NCBI RefSeq assembly: GCF_031877795.1
Contig: NC_133933.1
Coordinates: 72,420,503 to 72,484,502, forward strand
DNA from: Strix aluco
Taxonomy: Eukaryota > Chordata > Aves > Strigiformes > Strigidae
Direction of reading: 5' to 3'
DNA: 64,000 bases
Below, piece by piece: positions 14,131 through 27,500 of this stretch (within the stretch, counting starts at the first letter, position 1; each line of letters begins with the position of its first letter). The notes under the pieces are model-generated. The model was not told the DNA's origin and ran no database searches. It worked only from the letters and a program-made list of their open reading frames with translations. A program made the translations under genes and the position numbers.

Positions 14131-17100
14131 AAGGCCGCGCCGGTGGTGGTTCTGCTTGAAAATGTTACATTCTTGCTCGGCTTCAGCCCAGAGACCTTAT
14201 TTTGGGAACAGCCAGTTACAGCCCCCTTCGGCCGTGCTCGACGTGGAGCCCTCCCCTGGCTGTTGATTTAAAATACATAAGTAAATAAAAAATAGTCCGT
14301 GCCAGGAATGTTTGCCTAGGTCAGACCGAGTGCTACAGTGCACTTGTTGGGATTTTGGCATTGCACAAGGTCAGCAGCAAGAAACATCTGCTGGGGAAGG
14401 AGTTTCCCCCTTTTGCCTCTCGAGTGTACGCTTTCTTCCCAGGGTGATAACTGTGCAGGATTCCTCTGCTTCCCGAAATCTAGTGTGTGGAGCCGATGAA
14501 CCAGGCGCTGTGCTGGTGCACTTCTGCTACTTCCCGGTGCTGTTACGGGGGGGCAGGGGATAACATCCCTGAGAATCGTGCTGCGTGGCCAGCTCTGACA
14601 TCAGGATGCAGTTTTGCTGTTGCTGTCAGCAAAACCATATACTGATGGTGGTGGTGGAAAGGAGAGCAATTGTAAAGAATGGTGTACTAAGTGGAATTCA
14701 GAGCACTGCTCAACTACAAAACTTTTTACAGTTTTCAAGGCAAATTAATCCTTGGGAAGCATCAGTATTTGCAGTTACAGCTAGAATGAATTCATCCTTA
14801 CACTTGTTAAGGTTTAGGATTTGGTGACTAAAAAAAATGGTGAGTTGGTTGTGGTTGTTTCCATTCCTGTGAAGTAGTGCATCTGTTTGTTTTAACGGTC
14901 TCTAAAATATACCTAGTGGGCAGTGAGCTTTATGAGAACTTAAAAGTGTTTCTGTCACTGTTACAGAGGATCCTTTGCTGACAGAGGCAGAGAGAACCTC
15001 TTCAAGGGCCTGCATGCTTTTTGCAGAAGATAATGGATTCTTGTTCTCACCCTCTGCTGTGAAGAACTTGTATTATACACCATGTGACCAAAATTAAATG
15101 TTTTTAGGTAGTCATGTGTATTTATGGAAACACTTCTTTTGTCAAGTGGAAAGAAACACTTCTTTTGTTTTGTTTTACATCCTCGAATGCCATTATTTTT
15201 TACTGGACTTGGGGAAGTCTCTGTGTGATTTGTTTAGTAGGTCTTCAAAATAATTAAAATGTGATTAAAAGAGAATATAATTGCCTAGGAACAGAGAGAC
15301 AATTCATATCTAAACCTTAGCCTGTAGGGACTATTAAAAAATACAAAACTAACAAAGAACAAATAATTTGGAAAACATATAGCTTGCTATCCCCAGAATT
15401 GAGCTGCTCAGAAACAATGAAAAAACAAGAGAAAGAGATAAAAGCAGAAAAGAGTTGTAAAGGGTAAGCCAGCTTAAAAGTGGAACCACAGACGAGGGTT
15501 TTTTACTTATAATGCTGAAAGGTTTTTTCCCCACAATTTATTTTTATTTCACATGTGCATGATTTGAAGTCATTTCAGTTAGTTAATTTGGACATCATCT
15601 CACTTCTTATTTCAGTTTCTGGGCAGGTAAATGTTGTTTCTAATGCAGGCATCTAGAAACTTGGAGGTCCAGCCTTTTTGTTCTCAACAGTAATATAGAG
15701 GCTAAAAGGCTAAAAAATTGTCCTTTATAATACCAGCTATTTTTAAAGCCTGTTTTTAGAGGAGTCACAAAGCTCTCTAAGTATCTTCATACTGAACTGG
15801 AGGGACTATTGATCCTACCTAATTTGTCTACATGTGGGTAGACAAATTGTACTAAAAATTTGGATAGGGCTCAGCAAGTGGGAGCCACAGCATCTTGAGA
15901 AAGGCATGAGCTTGAGGCGGCTACTGTTGAACTAGGTAGGAGTTCCTGCTTTGTGTAGAGATTTTGTAGAGGAGGTGCATTTTCCTTCTTGAGGAGGCAG
16001 AATTTCCCAGGCTTTGTTTAGTTTCTGTATTTGTAAGTTATGTTTTGTCAGTAGGTTTTCTGCTGCTAATCCCGTATAGCATGCTTAAGATCTGCTCACT
16101 CCTTTCTTCCAGTTGAAGGAAAGCAAGCTGGAGAGGTGACTGCCCTCAGCTTGCTTCAGCTGGTAATTATTAAAGTAGGAAGAACCTGTCAGGTAAAGTT
16201 AACCTAACCCATGCATGACTGAAGTAAAGGAGAGGTGCATAAGCAGATGAGTTAGATGGAGGGCTCTGTAACCTTCAGGTGAGGGGTGGTGACAAGCAGC
16301 TGGGAACAGTGGCCTGTTCAGCCAGTGCTTGGGAAGGAACCCTGCAGGTGAAACCTCCCTCCTACACCTTTCTTCTGTCTGAAGGTAGGGTCCAGTGACT
16401 CCTCTTCATTATGATACTCATGCTCTTGTCTTGATTTGCATCCAGGCTGGCCTCCTTTGATCTTGCTGTTTCTGTCTGAATTCCTTCTCTCTGTTCAACA
16501 CTGGGATTTATTTTCTCTCCTCCCCCTCAATCACCCACCAGCCTACTGTTCCAGGTTCCAGTCAGTTGGTGTTAATGATTTTCACTCATTTTCAACCTTT
16601 TTTTTTTTTGTGCAGATGGACTATTTTCATGCTTTGTTTATATTTCTCTTTCCCTCTCTGCTATTTCATCTGCTTTGAAGTTACAGAGTCAGTTGTGCCA
16701 GTCCTCAACATTGGGTCACCACTTGCTTTCCATTCATTAGTCAGTCACTGGCAGGAACCTGGTGAAGCATCCGGTAGTCACGATCACTGCTCTCTAGTAC
16801 AGATGAATGCCTTCTACAGTGACTGGTAAGACACACACAAAGGGTTGAACTGTGAATCATCTCATCATCCTCTTCAGCTCACATCTTCTGTCCCTTTCTC
16901 CATGGCCCGTCTTCATGCTTCTGTGCTTGTCACTGAAATTGCAGCTGCTGCAGGTTCTTCTGTGCTTCTTGACCCATCAGCTGCCCTTGATGCCTTTGGC
17001 AGTGTCGCAAAAGTGCCTTTCTAATTGTTTTTTTGTTATGTCATTTGAATATTTTTCTCCTCCCTGAGATTTCTTTTGTGGGTTTTGTATGTTGGATCCC

Positions 17101-20100
17101 TTTATTTCTGCTACACTTTATCTCAGGATACCTTCATCCAAAACCAATTCATCTGATTTTTTGCAGGTGACTCACAAGTCTGTGTCTGCACATCACACCT
17201 GTCACTTCCTGCCCCACCTGAAAGGGCATGCCCGTTCCCTGATGCGTTGAAAACACATCTCTGCATCTTTTCTCCCCGTTTTATTTTTCCTTGACTTGTG
17301 TCAGTAATTAAGGCACTGTCTTTGAGTTGGGGTTTTCCCTGCTCATGTATTTTAGTTTGCTGGTTATTTCTGTGTAGCTGTTCTGTAGTGAAGCATTTCT
17401 TGTTTGTGCATGCAGCTCAAATGCTCATTTGGGCTCCCAGCATCCAGTTCTCTGGCTTGTCTTAGTTCTTCTACCCATCCAGGAAGTTGCTACCTACATC
17501 CCTTACCCATTGCTCTGGCCAGCTATCTTTATGCTTGCTGGCAGTTGCAACTGGCAACATTGCCGGAGGTTGCTATTTGATACGGCATGTTTTAAGAGAA
17601 AAACTGGGGTTGCGACAGAGTAGTGGTGAATGGAAGGGGCAAACATGCTTCTTTAAGAGTTGAGGCTTATTAGTTTCCTAAAGAATCTGCTCAGTTAGGG
17701 AATATTGGTGATGGTGTTATCCCAAGTTGTTTTTGTTTTTTTTATTAATATCATGAGAGCTGAATTTTAACTAGGCGGTTACCAGAGGCTCTCAGAAGGC
17801 CTCTGATACATATGCATACATGAAAATACATGTATTGTGTGTGTACCTACCTGCATGTAGGTACATAACTTGCTCTTGCATATAATGTATGTCATTCCTT
17901 TGATAGTGAAGTGTTGACATTCAATACATGTTTATATTAACCCACAGTCTGCTAGCCCACAGGCAAGGGTGTTATAAAATCACTTGAGTGCCAAATGGGA
18001 TTTAAACTGTTGTTTTATGTAAGAGATACAATATCTGCGGAATGAAAAACTATTGATGTCCATACTATCAGCTTATCTCTTGTCACCAGTGATATGTAAA
18101 GCTGTAGCACTTAAAACATTTGAAAGATGCTAATTGCCGACAATGTTTGTTATTCCTATGCTGTCAGATTTTTTCTTCTCTGTAAAAACTACATAAACTG
18201 TCTGTGCTACAGATGTTAATGAGTATAGCATGTCTGGCTTTTTAAAATTAGACTAAGACTTCATTTCTGTGAGTGTATCTAAATTGACATAATTATGTTA
18301 AATTGAAAATTTTAGTGTAATAAATATCTCTTGGCTTGTCCTACAACACTGTGCTGGTTGCTGCAACATCTCTTTCTTGCACTGCTTTCGCTTACAGTAC
18401 AAAAAAAAATCAATCTCAGTCGTGCCGTGGATTGCGAGTGCTTCATACTGATTGCAATTTTGGATGTCGTTTGTCAGAGATCAGCAGAAATCCCTTTAGT
18501 TTGAGAAAGCTAATCACTCAGGAAAAGCATGGTATTTAAGCTACAGCTTTCTCAGGCAGAGCTGTTAAAATAATCTTGGTTTTATTAAAAGAAGTACTGG
18601 TTATTGACCAGTACTGTAAGAGATGGTTTTAAAGAAAATAATTCAATGATAATACCTTGCATGAGTCACTAATCATGAGTCATGATCAGCAGGCAGTGAT
18701 GTCCAATTTGTTTTCTAATCCCGCATTTGCTGATGCTCTTTATTACCATAGTGATAATATTAAAGAGCTGTTAATGCATATAACCACGCAGTTGAAAATG
18801 ACAGACTCTTTATTTGGTGGAATAAAATTTCCATATCTTAATTCTGTTTTGCTCTGTACATTTTTTGACATGAGAAATCTAGGTAGTATAAAAGTGATCA
18901 AACAAGTATAACTTGGTAGGGAGTTAGGTTACCAGAACAGACATTTCCCCCCACCACCACTTTTCTTTCAATCCAATCATTGTGGCTTCCTAGAGAATTA
19001 AATCTAGTCTGTCTTCTTATGAGGACTTGGGAGGCTTTGTATTCATTAAAAATTGGCAGCAAATTGTTCAAGCTACACTTTGCAACCAGAGCCTGCACCA
19101 TCCATGTTTTTAATGTTTGCTTTCTCCTGAACAAAAACTAGTAGCTGGATGGAAAATTTTACTGTGTGTTAGGGAATGACTACTGAGGTTTTAAAGAAAA
19201 TGGAGGCCCGTTTCTCCTCTGAGAGCCTGAATATAAAAAGATTCATTTAGCTGAGAAATGAGCTTTGGAAACCTGTTTTCACTCTTAAATAAAATTTTAC
19301 CAATAGAAGTGAGTTTTTTAAAAGCTCTGAAAAGTGATGGCTGAAGTGTTGCAGACAATTTTAGAATGTGCATAGATGGAGAGTGTTGGGGTGCAGCAGC
19401 AGTTGGGTGATATAATTTATGAAGTAATGAATCTTGTATTCAATTAAATTTTAATTAGTTTTATTAGTTTACACTTTAGTGTAGAAAAGTTGATTGTGAC
19501 AGGTTAAAACCTTGAATTTACTAAGGAACTCAGAAGACCCTTCAGAGTGCCTCACCAGATGTTAAAAAATGATCCCTTTACCTATTCCAGTGTGTATGAC
19601 CTTATACTGCATAGATTTGTATAGGCTTTACTAGTTTCTTTGTGTTGAGCTTGTGAGATAGTGCTGTATTGGCGGATGCGATGTGTCAGGACAGATATGA
19701 AACTACTGGCATAGGTTGCTCTTCGAAATTGCCTGGTACAGTGCGTATTCCTCAGCATCCTGTAATGTGGTTGCTGTGCAAACCCCTGCTCTGTTTCGAT
19801 GAGGATTATACCTGACCCGACAGAAGCATTTTCCACTTTATTGTGGTATGATGCAGCTGGAGACAAGATAAGTGTACACCTGACAGGGTTGTTCACTTCT
19901 TTCGGTATAAACTAATTGTGTGTGGTTTTCTTAATGTATGTTTGCTTGTTCATGTGTATATAATAAAAATTATAAGAAATTTGAGTCTGTAAACTGTAAG
20001 ATGCCCTGAACACAGCATAAAATATAGCTGTCACCAAATTCTGTCTTGGTGAGTATGTTCTGGGTTCACCTTAGAAAAACTGTCCAGGAGCTTCTTGACA

Positions 20101-21367
20101 ATTTTGAGAGAATCTTGTTTCTGCCAAATATGGTTAAGAAACAAAGATGGTCTTTTCCCACTTCTTAAAAAAATGACATCAGCCATGTCTCCTGAATAGC
20201 TGTATCCATTAAAAAGGAGACTGGGGCAAAGCTAGGGCTAGTCTAGCAAATTGCAAGATTTAAATGTAGCAAACTTTTTTCTGTATCCTGTGGCAGTTCT
20301 TTTGATTTCCACTCGGTGTGGCTTCTCAGATGACTTCTTTTTCAGATGAACTGTTACCAGTTCAGGCTTTTCTTTCAAATCACTTGTCAGCCACTTTCTC
20401 CAGTAGATCCTTTTCCAAAGTAAATTAAATAAGGCAGAGCCGCAGATCAAGAATAACTTTTTGTAATGACTTCCTTGTTATTTCCTGGTATAGATGCATA
20501 CATTGTAGAGTGGAAATAGCGTGGAATAAGCCATGGGTGTACTTATACGTAGAAAGAGACTACCAATACTACATAGCTGTATAAAAGACAAGTGTGATGC
20601 TCTGTGTACGATACTGTTGTATCCTTTTCTTCCTTTGGGGTACTGCACAGGTTCTGGTGCTCTATGTCCAAGTGAGATCAGTTCAAAGTGGAACAAAGGC
20701 TACTGGAATCACTGGGAAAAATGTATAGCTACCAGAGGCTAGGAAGTCTAACTAGTGTTAGGATGGAGTGTGGTAAATGTGTTAATGGGATTAAGTGACA
20801 GGGAACAGACCTTGCTATAAGAGCATTCTTTGGTTCTTAATTTTTGTGTTCCTCAAGTATTTCTCTCAGAAAGATCTTGTGGTGTAATAGTTGCTTACAG
20901 AAAAGCAGGAGATCCAGATCCTGAAAACTAGGGGTTTTGATAGGATTTCTCCTTCAACACAGGTATGAGGTGTGGGGTTGGTTTGGTTTTTTTTTTTTTT
21001 TGGTGAAAGGGGGAGAGTTTGGAATATTAGTACAGAGTAAGTTGGTCTAATGGAATGTGTAAGCATCTTACTACAGTTTCTGAGCCTCTCTGGTGTTCTG
21101 CACGCAAATACTTTGGGGTAATTTTTAGAAGAAAAGAAAAGATGCTAATTTCTGGCTTAACTACTAAAATGATTTCATAAAACTCCTATTAACTTTGTGG
21201 GAGTAGGTTCAAACTAAGAATTTTGCAAATGCAGTCTGCATTTCTGTAAACTTTTGCGATTGCATCACGTTTCCATTAGTTTCTGCTGCCTAACTTCCCT
21301 CTCTGTCAGAGGACTGAGGTGAATCTTAAAGGAAATTTCCTGATTATTCCCCCCTGTTTATTTCCAG
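13827..21367 (+). other. ECHDC1: ECHDC1 intron 1 (inferred)
   Basis: About 7.5 kb between the candidate CpG-island exon and coding exon 1. The acceptor (pyrimidine-rich tract then TTTCCAG, ending 21,367) is strong. I see no coding segment inside. It contains three short perfect hairpins (15,821-15,848; 17,843-17,864; 18,593-18,615), a 16-bp direct repeat (15,127-15,142 and 15,153-15,168) and a T tract near 20,985-21,002. No clear CR1 was recognised. Confidence 0.55.
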
Positions 21368-21589
21368 AAATGGCTGTTTCTTTGTGGAAGAACTTACTTC
21401 AGACTACAAAGGAAAGGATACTACAACAGAGAAGGATGTCACTGTATAATAGTGCTCATGGTTATGATGAAGAATTGTTAAAGAAGAAACTTCAGCAGTT
21501 TGCTGGTGGATCCATCAACCTCGCCAAAGAAGACAATGGCATTGGAATACTTACTTTGAACAACCCGAAGCTAATGAATGCCTTTACAG
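21368..21589 (+). CDS. ECHDC1: ECHDC1 coding exon 1 (residues 1-73 and part of 74)
   Basis: The acceptor ends at 21,367, the ATG is at 21,370-21,372, and the donor CAG/GTATGA has its GT at 21,590. It encodes the basic N-terminal segment (residues 1-30) and the first crotonase strands, including the family-typical segment EDNGIGILTLNNPKLMNAF (54-72). It ends in phase 1, with the first base of Gly74 in this exon. Confidence 0.95.
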
Positions 21590-24500
21590 GTATGAATTAG
21601 TTGATGGCGTTGCTGGTTTGTTTTTTTTTTTTTTCTCCTTCAGTTAACCAGTTTAGCATTTTGCCTAAACAAAATGAAAAGCTATGCCTTACCGTTCCTT
21701 CGTTAAAAGAAGAAATTCTTAAATTTTATTCAGGTATGCATCAAATACCTGCTCTTCTGCATAGTAGCTTTGTCATAAATGTCATAAGAACCTTAAGAAA
21801 TTTTCAACAACACAGGGACTCTCTGGTAGAACATGCCTCTCCCCCTTTTTTTTCCACTTGGCACAATTCTGCTACTGTGCTCTTTCTTGCATCTCCTTTC
21901 ATTTCATCGCTACTGCTTGGAAACATATAGGGTATTTTTATGGGGGTGGGAAGATGCCATCTTTGTTTTGTAGGTGTGTGGAAAGGGTGAGTTTACTTTT
22001 GGTTTTCACCTAAAGCCTTTCCTGTAACTTAAGCTTCTGTAATTTGGTCTTTGCCAGTCACCCAAACTGGCTTCCATTTCTTCTTCATTTGCCTTATGTC
22101 CTGATTTGCCTTATGCCTTATGTCTCAACCATTGGTACAATGGTTGGTTAAAGATCAAATGAGCTGGGTATTCAAGAATCTATTTAATATGTTTTTACAC
22201 TGGACAATACTTAGCTATCAAAACCAAGTGCCCTGTTTTATTAATCCTGTATGATGAGAGGCTTTTGATCTCCAAGATAGGTGTATTTGCTGTCTCTCCT
22301 TAACTGTCTAGAATATTCCAATTTATGCCGTTTTCTTCAGACATAAGTGGCACAGGTTCAGGGTCTGCATCTGCCTGAGCTGGAGCTGTGCATAAGCCTT
22401 TACTGTAAGAATGCCTTTATTTCTTGATATTTTGAAATGGATACATTTGTGTCATTTTTGCTGTTCTGTTTTACTGCCCAGTTCTCACTGTTCCTTTGTT
22501 GTCAGCAAATATGTTTGCAACCCACTAGCAAAGTGTAGAGCTGTTTACATGAAGAATAACAATCTACTCCTGCCACTAATAATTCTTAGCTGAAAGGAAG
22601 AGAACCTAACAGAACAACAGAATTAGTGATAATGCACCTAGATGTGTCTGCAGTTACTCTTTTGTTTCCCTTTAAAAGCTCATGTATAAAATCATTACCT
22701 AACTTGAGAAGTTGTAGCTAAAAGATGTTAACACGGGGATTGTCCTTCTGAATGCCTCCCTGTCAGCATACATGTTGTTATAAAATCATAATTACATTGT
22801 TGTTTCCTCTCTTTCTACAGATTGGTTTTTATTTTTGACTCAAAATAGAACTGTGTAAGGTACAGCTTCTAGACTGTGTGCTCTCAGTTTATTTGTGGAA
22901 GTTGAAAGGGGCATGAGAAATGAGATGTAATAGAAAGGAGAAAGAACAGTTAAAGCCCAGTCTGCTATGGAGATTGGATGTAATACAAGTCAAACTGCTT
23001 AAACTAAACTTTCATAGAAACTTACAACTATATTCTCTGTTTTCTAGGTGCTTGGCAGAAGGGGCTCAGAACTGATTTGTTGAAGTGCCGAGCGGTTGCA
23101 GCTGCTATTTAGGCCACTGGTAGCTGTGCTTTGACTCTACGAAGTGCTATGTAGTGTTAACGTACTGAAATCATATTGCACATCTCAAGTTGAGCACCCA
23201 AAATTAGCAGATATTTTCTCTTTTGCTCAGTTGGTGGTCTGTAAAAAAATATCTTTCCTCCTTATAGGACTACTGTGAAAAGAAGTTATTAGTGTATGTG
23301 AATTAGATGCTCTAGTAGCAAAGAGGAGCTACAAAAACCCATGAGGAAATTAATAGTTTTGCCTTTGTTGCAGACCCTTATTAGCATACAGCAAATGAGC
23401 CATGGCGTCAGGCAGTTCTGTTTTGCGGTAGTGTGTAGAGCCCTGTAGAAAGCAGTACACCATTTTGCTAGGTAGTAGCCACAAAAATTTGCTCTGGAAA
23501 ATCTTACTGTGGCAGTTCAAGAGATTACTGCTTCTTTCTACTGTGTACCTCTATCAGACTTTTGTTTTTACAGGAGGGAGAATAGAAGCAAAATCATGCT
23601 GGCCACTTGGCCGCTGCAGTGGATGATATAGCATATTAATTTATATTGCTCTTCATTTCATTTTAACATTACTGTCTGTAAACTGTAGTTGCTGAGGAAC
23701 TAGCAAGAACTTGATCCTTTTCCTTTTGTTGCCTATCAAGTAATACCCTTCAGGAGAAGTATGAAAAGGAATGGGATGCGCAACCTGTAAATTGCCCCAG
23801 TAAGACCTGGTTGACTTCATCAGCCAGAGCCTGTAGATACCCCCCTCAAATAAATTCTGTCAATTCTGTGTGTCGGAGCTTTTGGATAGTGGCAGATGTG
23901 AATTTATATATACGTGTATGCTTCCTTTAGAAAGCTGCAAAACATCATTAAACTGTTGAGAGAAATCCTATTTGCCAGGCATTTACTTCACACAGCAGCT
24001 TTTCATCTCAAAGGAATTATGTTTATTCTAAGCTTGAGCAACTCATGGAACCAAAAGCAGAACAAAATTGTTGGCAAATTGCTAATGGGCAATGTGGAGG
24101 TTGTTATGCCTTTTTTTCTCTTCTTAATTGGAATCTGATAGCCACCTGTTTGAAATGGTATCTTTGGAAACAAATGCTAATAATGTCAGTTTAAGCCTGG
24201 TGGAACCAATTTCAGCAGCCCAACCTCTTGCTGAACTAAAGTTGAACTTAATTTAAAAGAGAAGGAAGCCAGCCTGCAGGAATTGGATAATAATGGTGAT
24301 GATTTTATTTTCTAGAATTGACTTTAAAGCATTTATTCTCAGATTATAGTTAAGATGCAAACAAATTATTATTCCAAGTAGATTTAGTTCTGTGAAGAGC
24401 ATGAACTTACTGGAATCAAATACTGAAGGACCACAACTAGCGGAATGAGGATTTGCTTTAGTATTGTCTCTTCATTGTTATTTCAAACATCATGGACTAT

Positions 24501-27500
24501 GTCTGTGGTAAAATAATAGTTCAGTGTTGTCAGTAACGGAAGGGATCCTCCCAGGAGGACAGGACAAGCTCTGGCCAGTGTCTCTTGTCCCCTGCTGTTG
24601 CATGTAACTGGTTCATATGGTTCCTTTTTGTAAACTCCATTTTTCAGTTAACTAGATTTTTGGCTTGTAATACTCTGTGGAAAGACTCTTAAGTACCTCA
24701 CTGCTTTGACTATTGAAAGCAGCACAAACAGTGGTTGTGCTGTATCTGGACTGTGACAAAGCTCGGATGCCAGCGCAAATACCTTTCTTGTAAGAAAACT
24801 TGGCAAATATGCAAAAAGTGAAATCCATGTGGTTGATGCACGCCTATTTAAACAGAAGCATTGACAGAAAAGTAGAGTGTACTGTCAGTCTGGGAAAGCA
24901 TTTCAAGTGAAGACCTACAAAAATCTCATCTAGGCATAGTTCTGCTCAGTATTTTCATTCATGACTTGGATGATGAAGTAGAAGGTGAACTGCTGAAATT
25001 GTTAGATGACCCCAAATTGGGAGAGCTTGCAGGGAGATTATTATTTGGAGCAGAGGAGTGGAATTCAAAGTGATCTTGATTAAATGCTACAGAGCTCAAG
25101 ATCAACAAGGTGAAATTCAGTGAAAGGAAATGTAATGTGCAACACAAAAAGCATGACCAAATTATAAATACAGAAGGGAAGGGAACTGCTAAAAGTGCTC
25201 TGATTTGTTAGAGGATCGTAGTCTGGACCTGACAGTGGAAGAAAACCAACCCAGTGTTGTTCTGGTATATAATATGTAATATCCACTTAATTATTGACCT
25301 CTTGAGGAACATTGTCAAAATGTGCTATTTCAGTGGCTGAAGCCAAGCCTAAGGTGGAAGAGCATCCACTCTTGACCTGGTGCTGGGAAGCTTACTTCAT
25401 AAGGAACTGCAAGAAAAACAAGCAGGAAGGAAAAAAAAAAAGAATCTCCCATGTGAAGATGGCTGCTAACAGGCAATTTCAGAACAGGATGAATTCTGTA
25501 CATGCATGCATAGGGTCAAAAACCCACCACTTTTGGCAGAAAAGGAAAGAGCACTTGAGGGTATTAATCTAAAACAGATTTCTATCTGAAGAAGGTAGGC
25601 CTGTCCATCTAAATTCTTGTCAAAGGTGGGTAAAGCTGAGAGTGTCATCAGCCTGTATATAGCCTGCTTTCTGGAATTAGTTTCTGTAAATGTTTTCTCT
25701 TCAGAATATAACTGAATGAGAGTCATTGGCATTCAGAGAGGAAGAGCTGTAAGTTAATGTTGGGTAAGCTTAATTGGTTGTGGAAAATGCTGCAGTTTAG
25801 GACAAGCTCTAGAAACAGGAGTTTCTAGAGTTCCATGTTGGGAAGGGTACTTAAGTGAATATATGGGCATGTTATGTTTAAGCTAGAAATAAAAAGCTAG
25901 TACTGTACAATCCATATATTTGGAGCCTAGGATATACTTTGTAAAGAGATCCTTTCTAGAAAGGTACCATGGAGGGAATCAAAGATGTTACAGGAAGATT
26001 TTTTTTTTTTTTTTCCTTTTAAAAGATAAAAAACACTTTGCTCCTATTTTCAGATATACCTTTATTTATTTATTTTTTTTGGATGGATACTTCTAAATGC
26101 CTTTGGCCTCCAACATAGTTTACTCTTTAGCCTTCTTTTAGGAATCTTTATTAACATTGACTTGGTCGTACCTTGAGCCCACCTTGCACATGATGCTTTT
26201 CTGTACTCTGCCAGTTCTTTGGGCAGGGTGAAATGTCAGTAACATGAAAATGACTAGATGGACAGATCTAGATGGATACACGTAACTTCATGTGTCCTGA
26301 ATGTATGCAACTGCAAACAAGAATAAATCAGGTAGCTTATGCTTGCCACCTTGCACTTGCTTCCTTGCACTTTTTTTTTTAAAGTGTAACACAGATATCC
26401 TTCAGAATTTTGGAAAGTGCATCTTTGAGGAAAAAATGTGTGTTAGTGCTTGCGCGTGGGATTTAAGGAGGTGCTTTCCCTTGTGGTTTTAAACCCATCA
26501 TTTACTAACGATAACTTGGTTTTGGTGGTGAAAAATGTAATGTAAAACATGAGAGTGATAATAATTTCCCATTAAAAATTTTGCTTCTCCCCTCTTGTGA
26601 CAGGTACTATGATGGTAGAACTCCAGGAGAGGGTAACCGAACTAGAAAACTGGAAGGATGGCAAAGGCCTTATCATCTATGGTGCAGGAAACACCTTTTG
26701 CTCAGGATCTGATTTGAATGCTGTCAAAGCAATATCCAACTCCCAGGCAAGTAGTGATACAAATTAAGTTTTTGGAGAAAAATGAGCTTTCTGATATTCT
26801 GAGATCCTTTTCAGACAGAGGTGTTGCGCTATGCTGCTGCTATTTTACATGCAAGTCACAGAATGGAGCTTTTAATGATTGAAAAAATGCTGCTGACAGC
26901 CCCTTTAAGCCATGACTGAAGTGTTATTGTAATTGATTCATAACTCTGAATTTCTACATTACATATTCTTTCTAGCCTTTTCTTTTAAAAATGTCATTTT
27001 GGTTTCTCAGAGCAGTATATGGTGAATTTACACATCAAATAAGCTGTGCTTCAGTAGTTTGACCTTTAGAGGCAGATACAAGTAATCATTTCTCATAAAT
27101 TTGTTTTTGACTTTAGAATATAAGTAGAATGGTCACTATTAGAGAAGGGTTTCAATTTTGTCAAAACTGTGCTTGGACCTGCATAAAATGGAAGGACAGA
27201 TGCAATTCTTGTGCTGTAGAGCTCTGACATTGATCTTGTAGTCTAGTCACGTGAGTTGTCTGTAACTATGGGGTTGAAGAGGTCAGGGTTTGACAGCAGT
27301 TTTTCACACATGCCACCCATCTTGACAACTTTCATATGTGCTGCAATTCTTTTTATGGGTTAATATGTGGTTCTTGGCAATGTGTGAAATAGAACTTTGT
27401 CAACTGCAGGGGACGAGGGTCTTTCTGTGCTGCTCTTAAGTCCTGGTTTGCGATCGTGGTAACTGGCATCCTGGTGCTTTTTTTGTGGCCGCTTCAGGTT

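Noticed and set aside
13450..14271. 273-codon open frame across the CpG island, with overlapping frames on both strands
   Set aside because: G+C-rich sequence lacks stop codons by composition. The translation is Pro/Arg/Gly/Ala-rich without domains, and frames on both strands are equally open.
21319..21369. In-frame extension upstream of the ECHDC1 ATG
   Set aside because: It would start at GTG, and it lies in the polypyrimidine and acceptor region of intron 1, so it is not in the mRNA.
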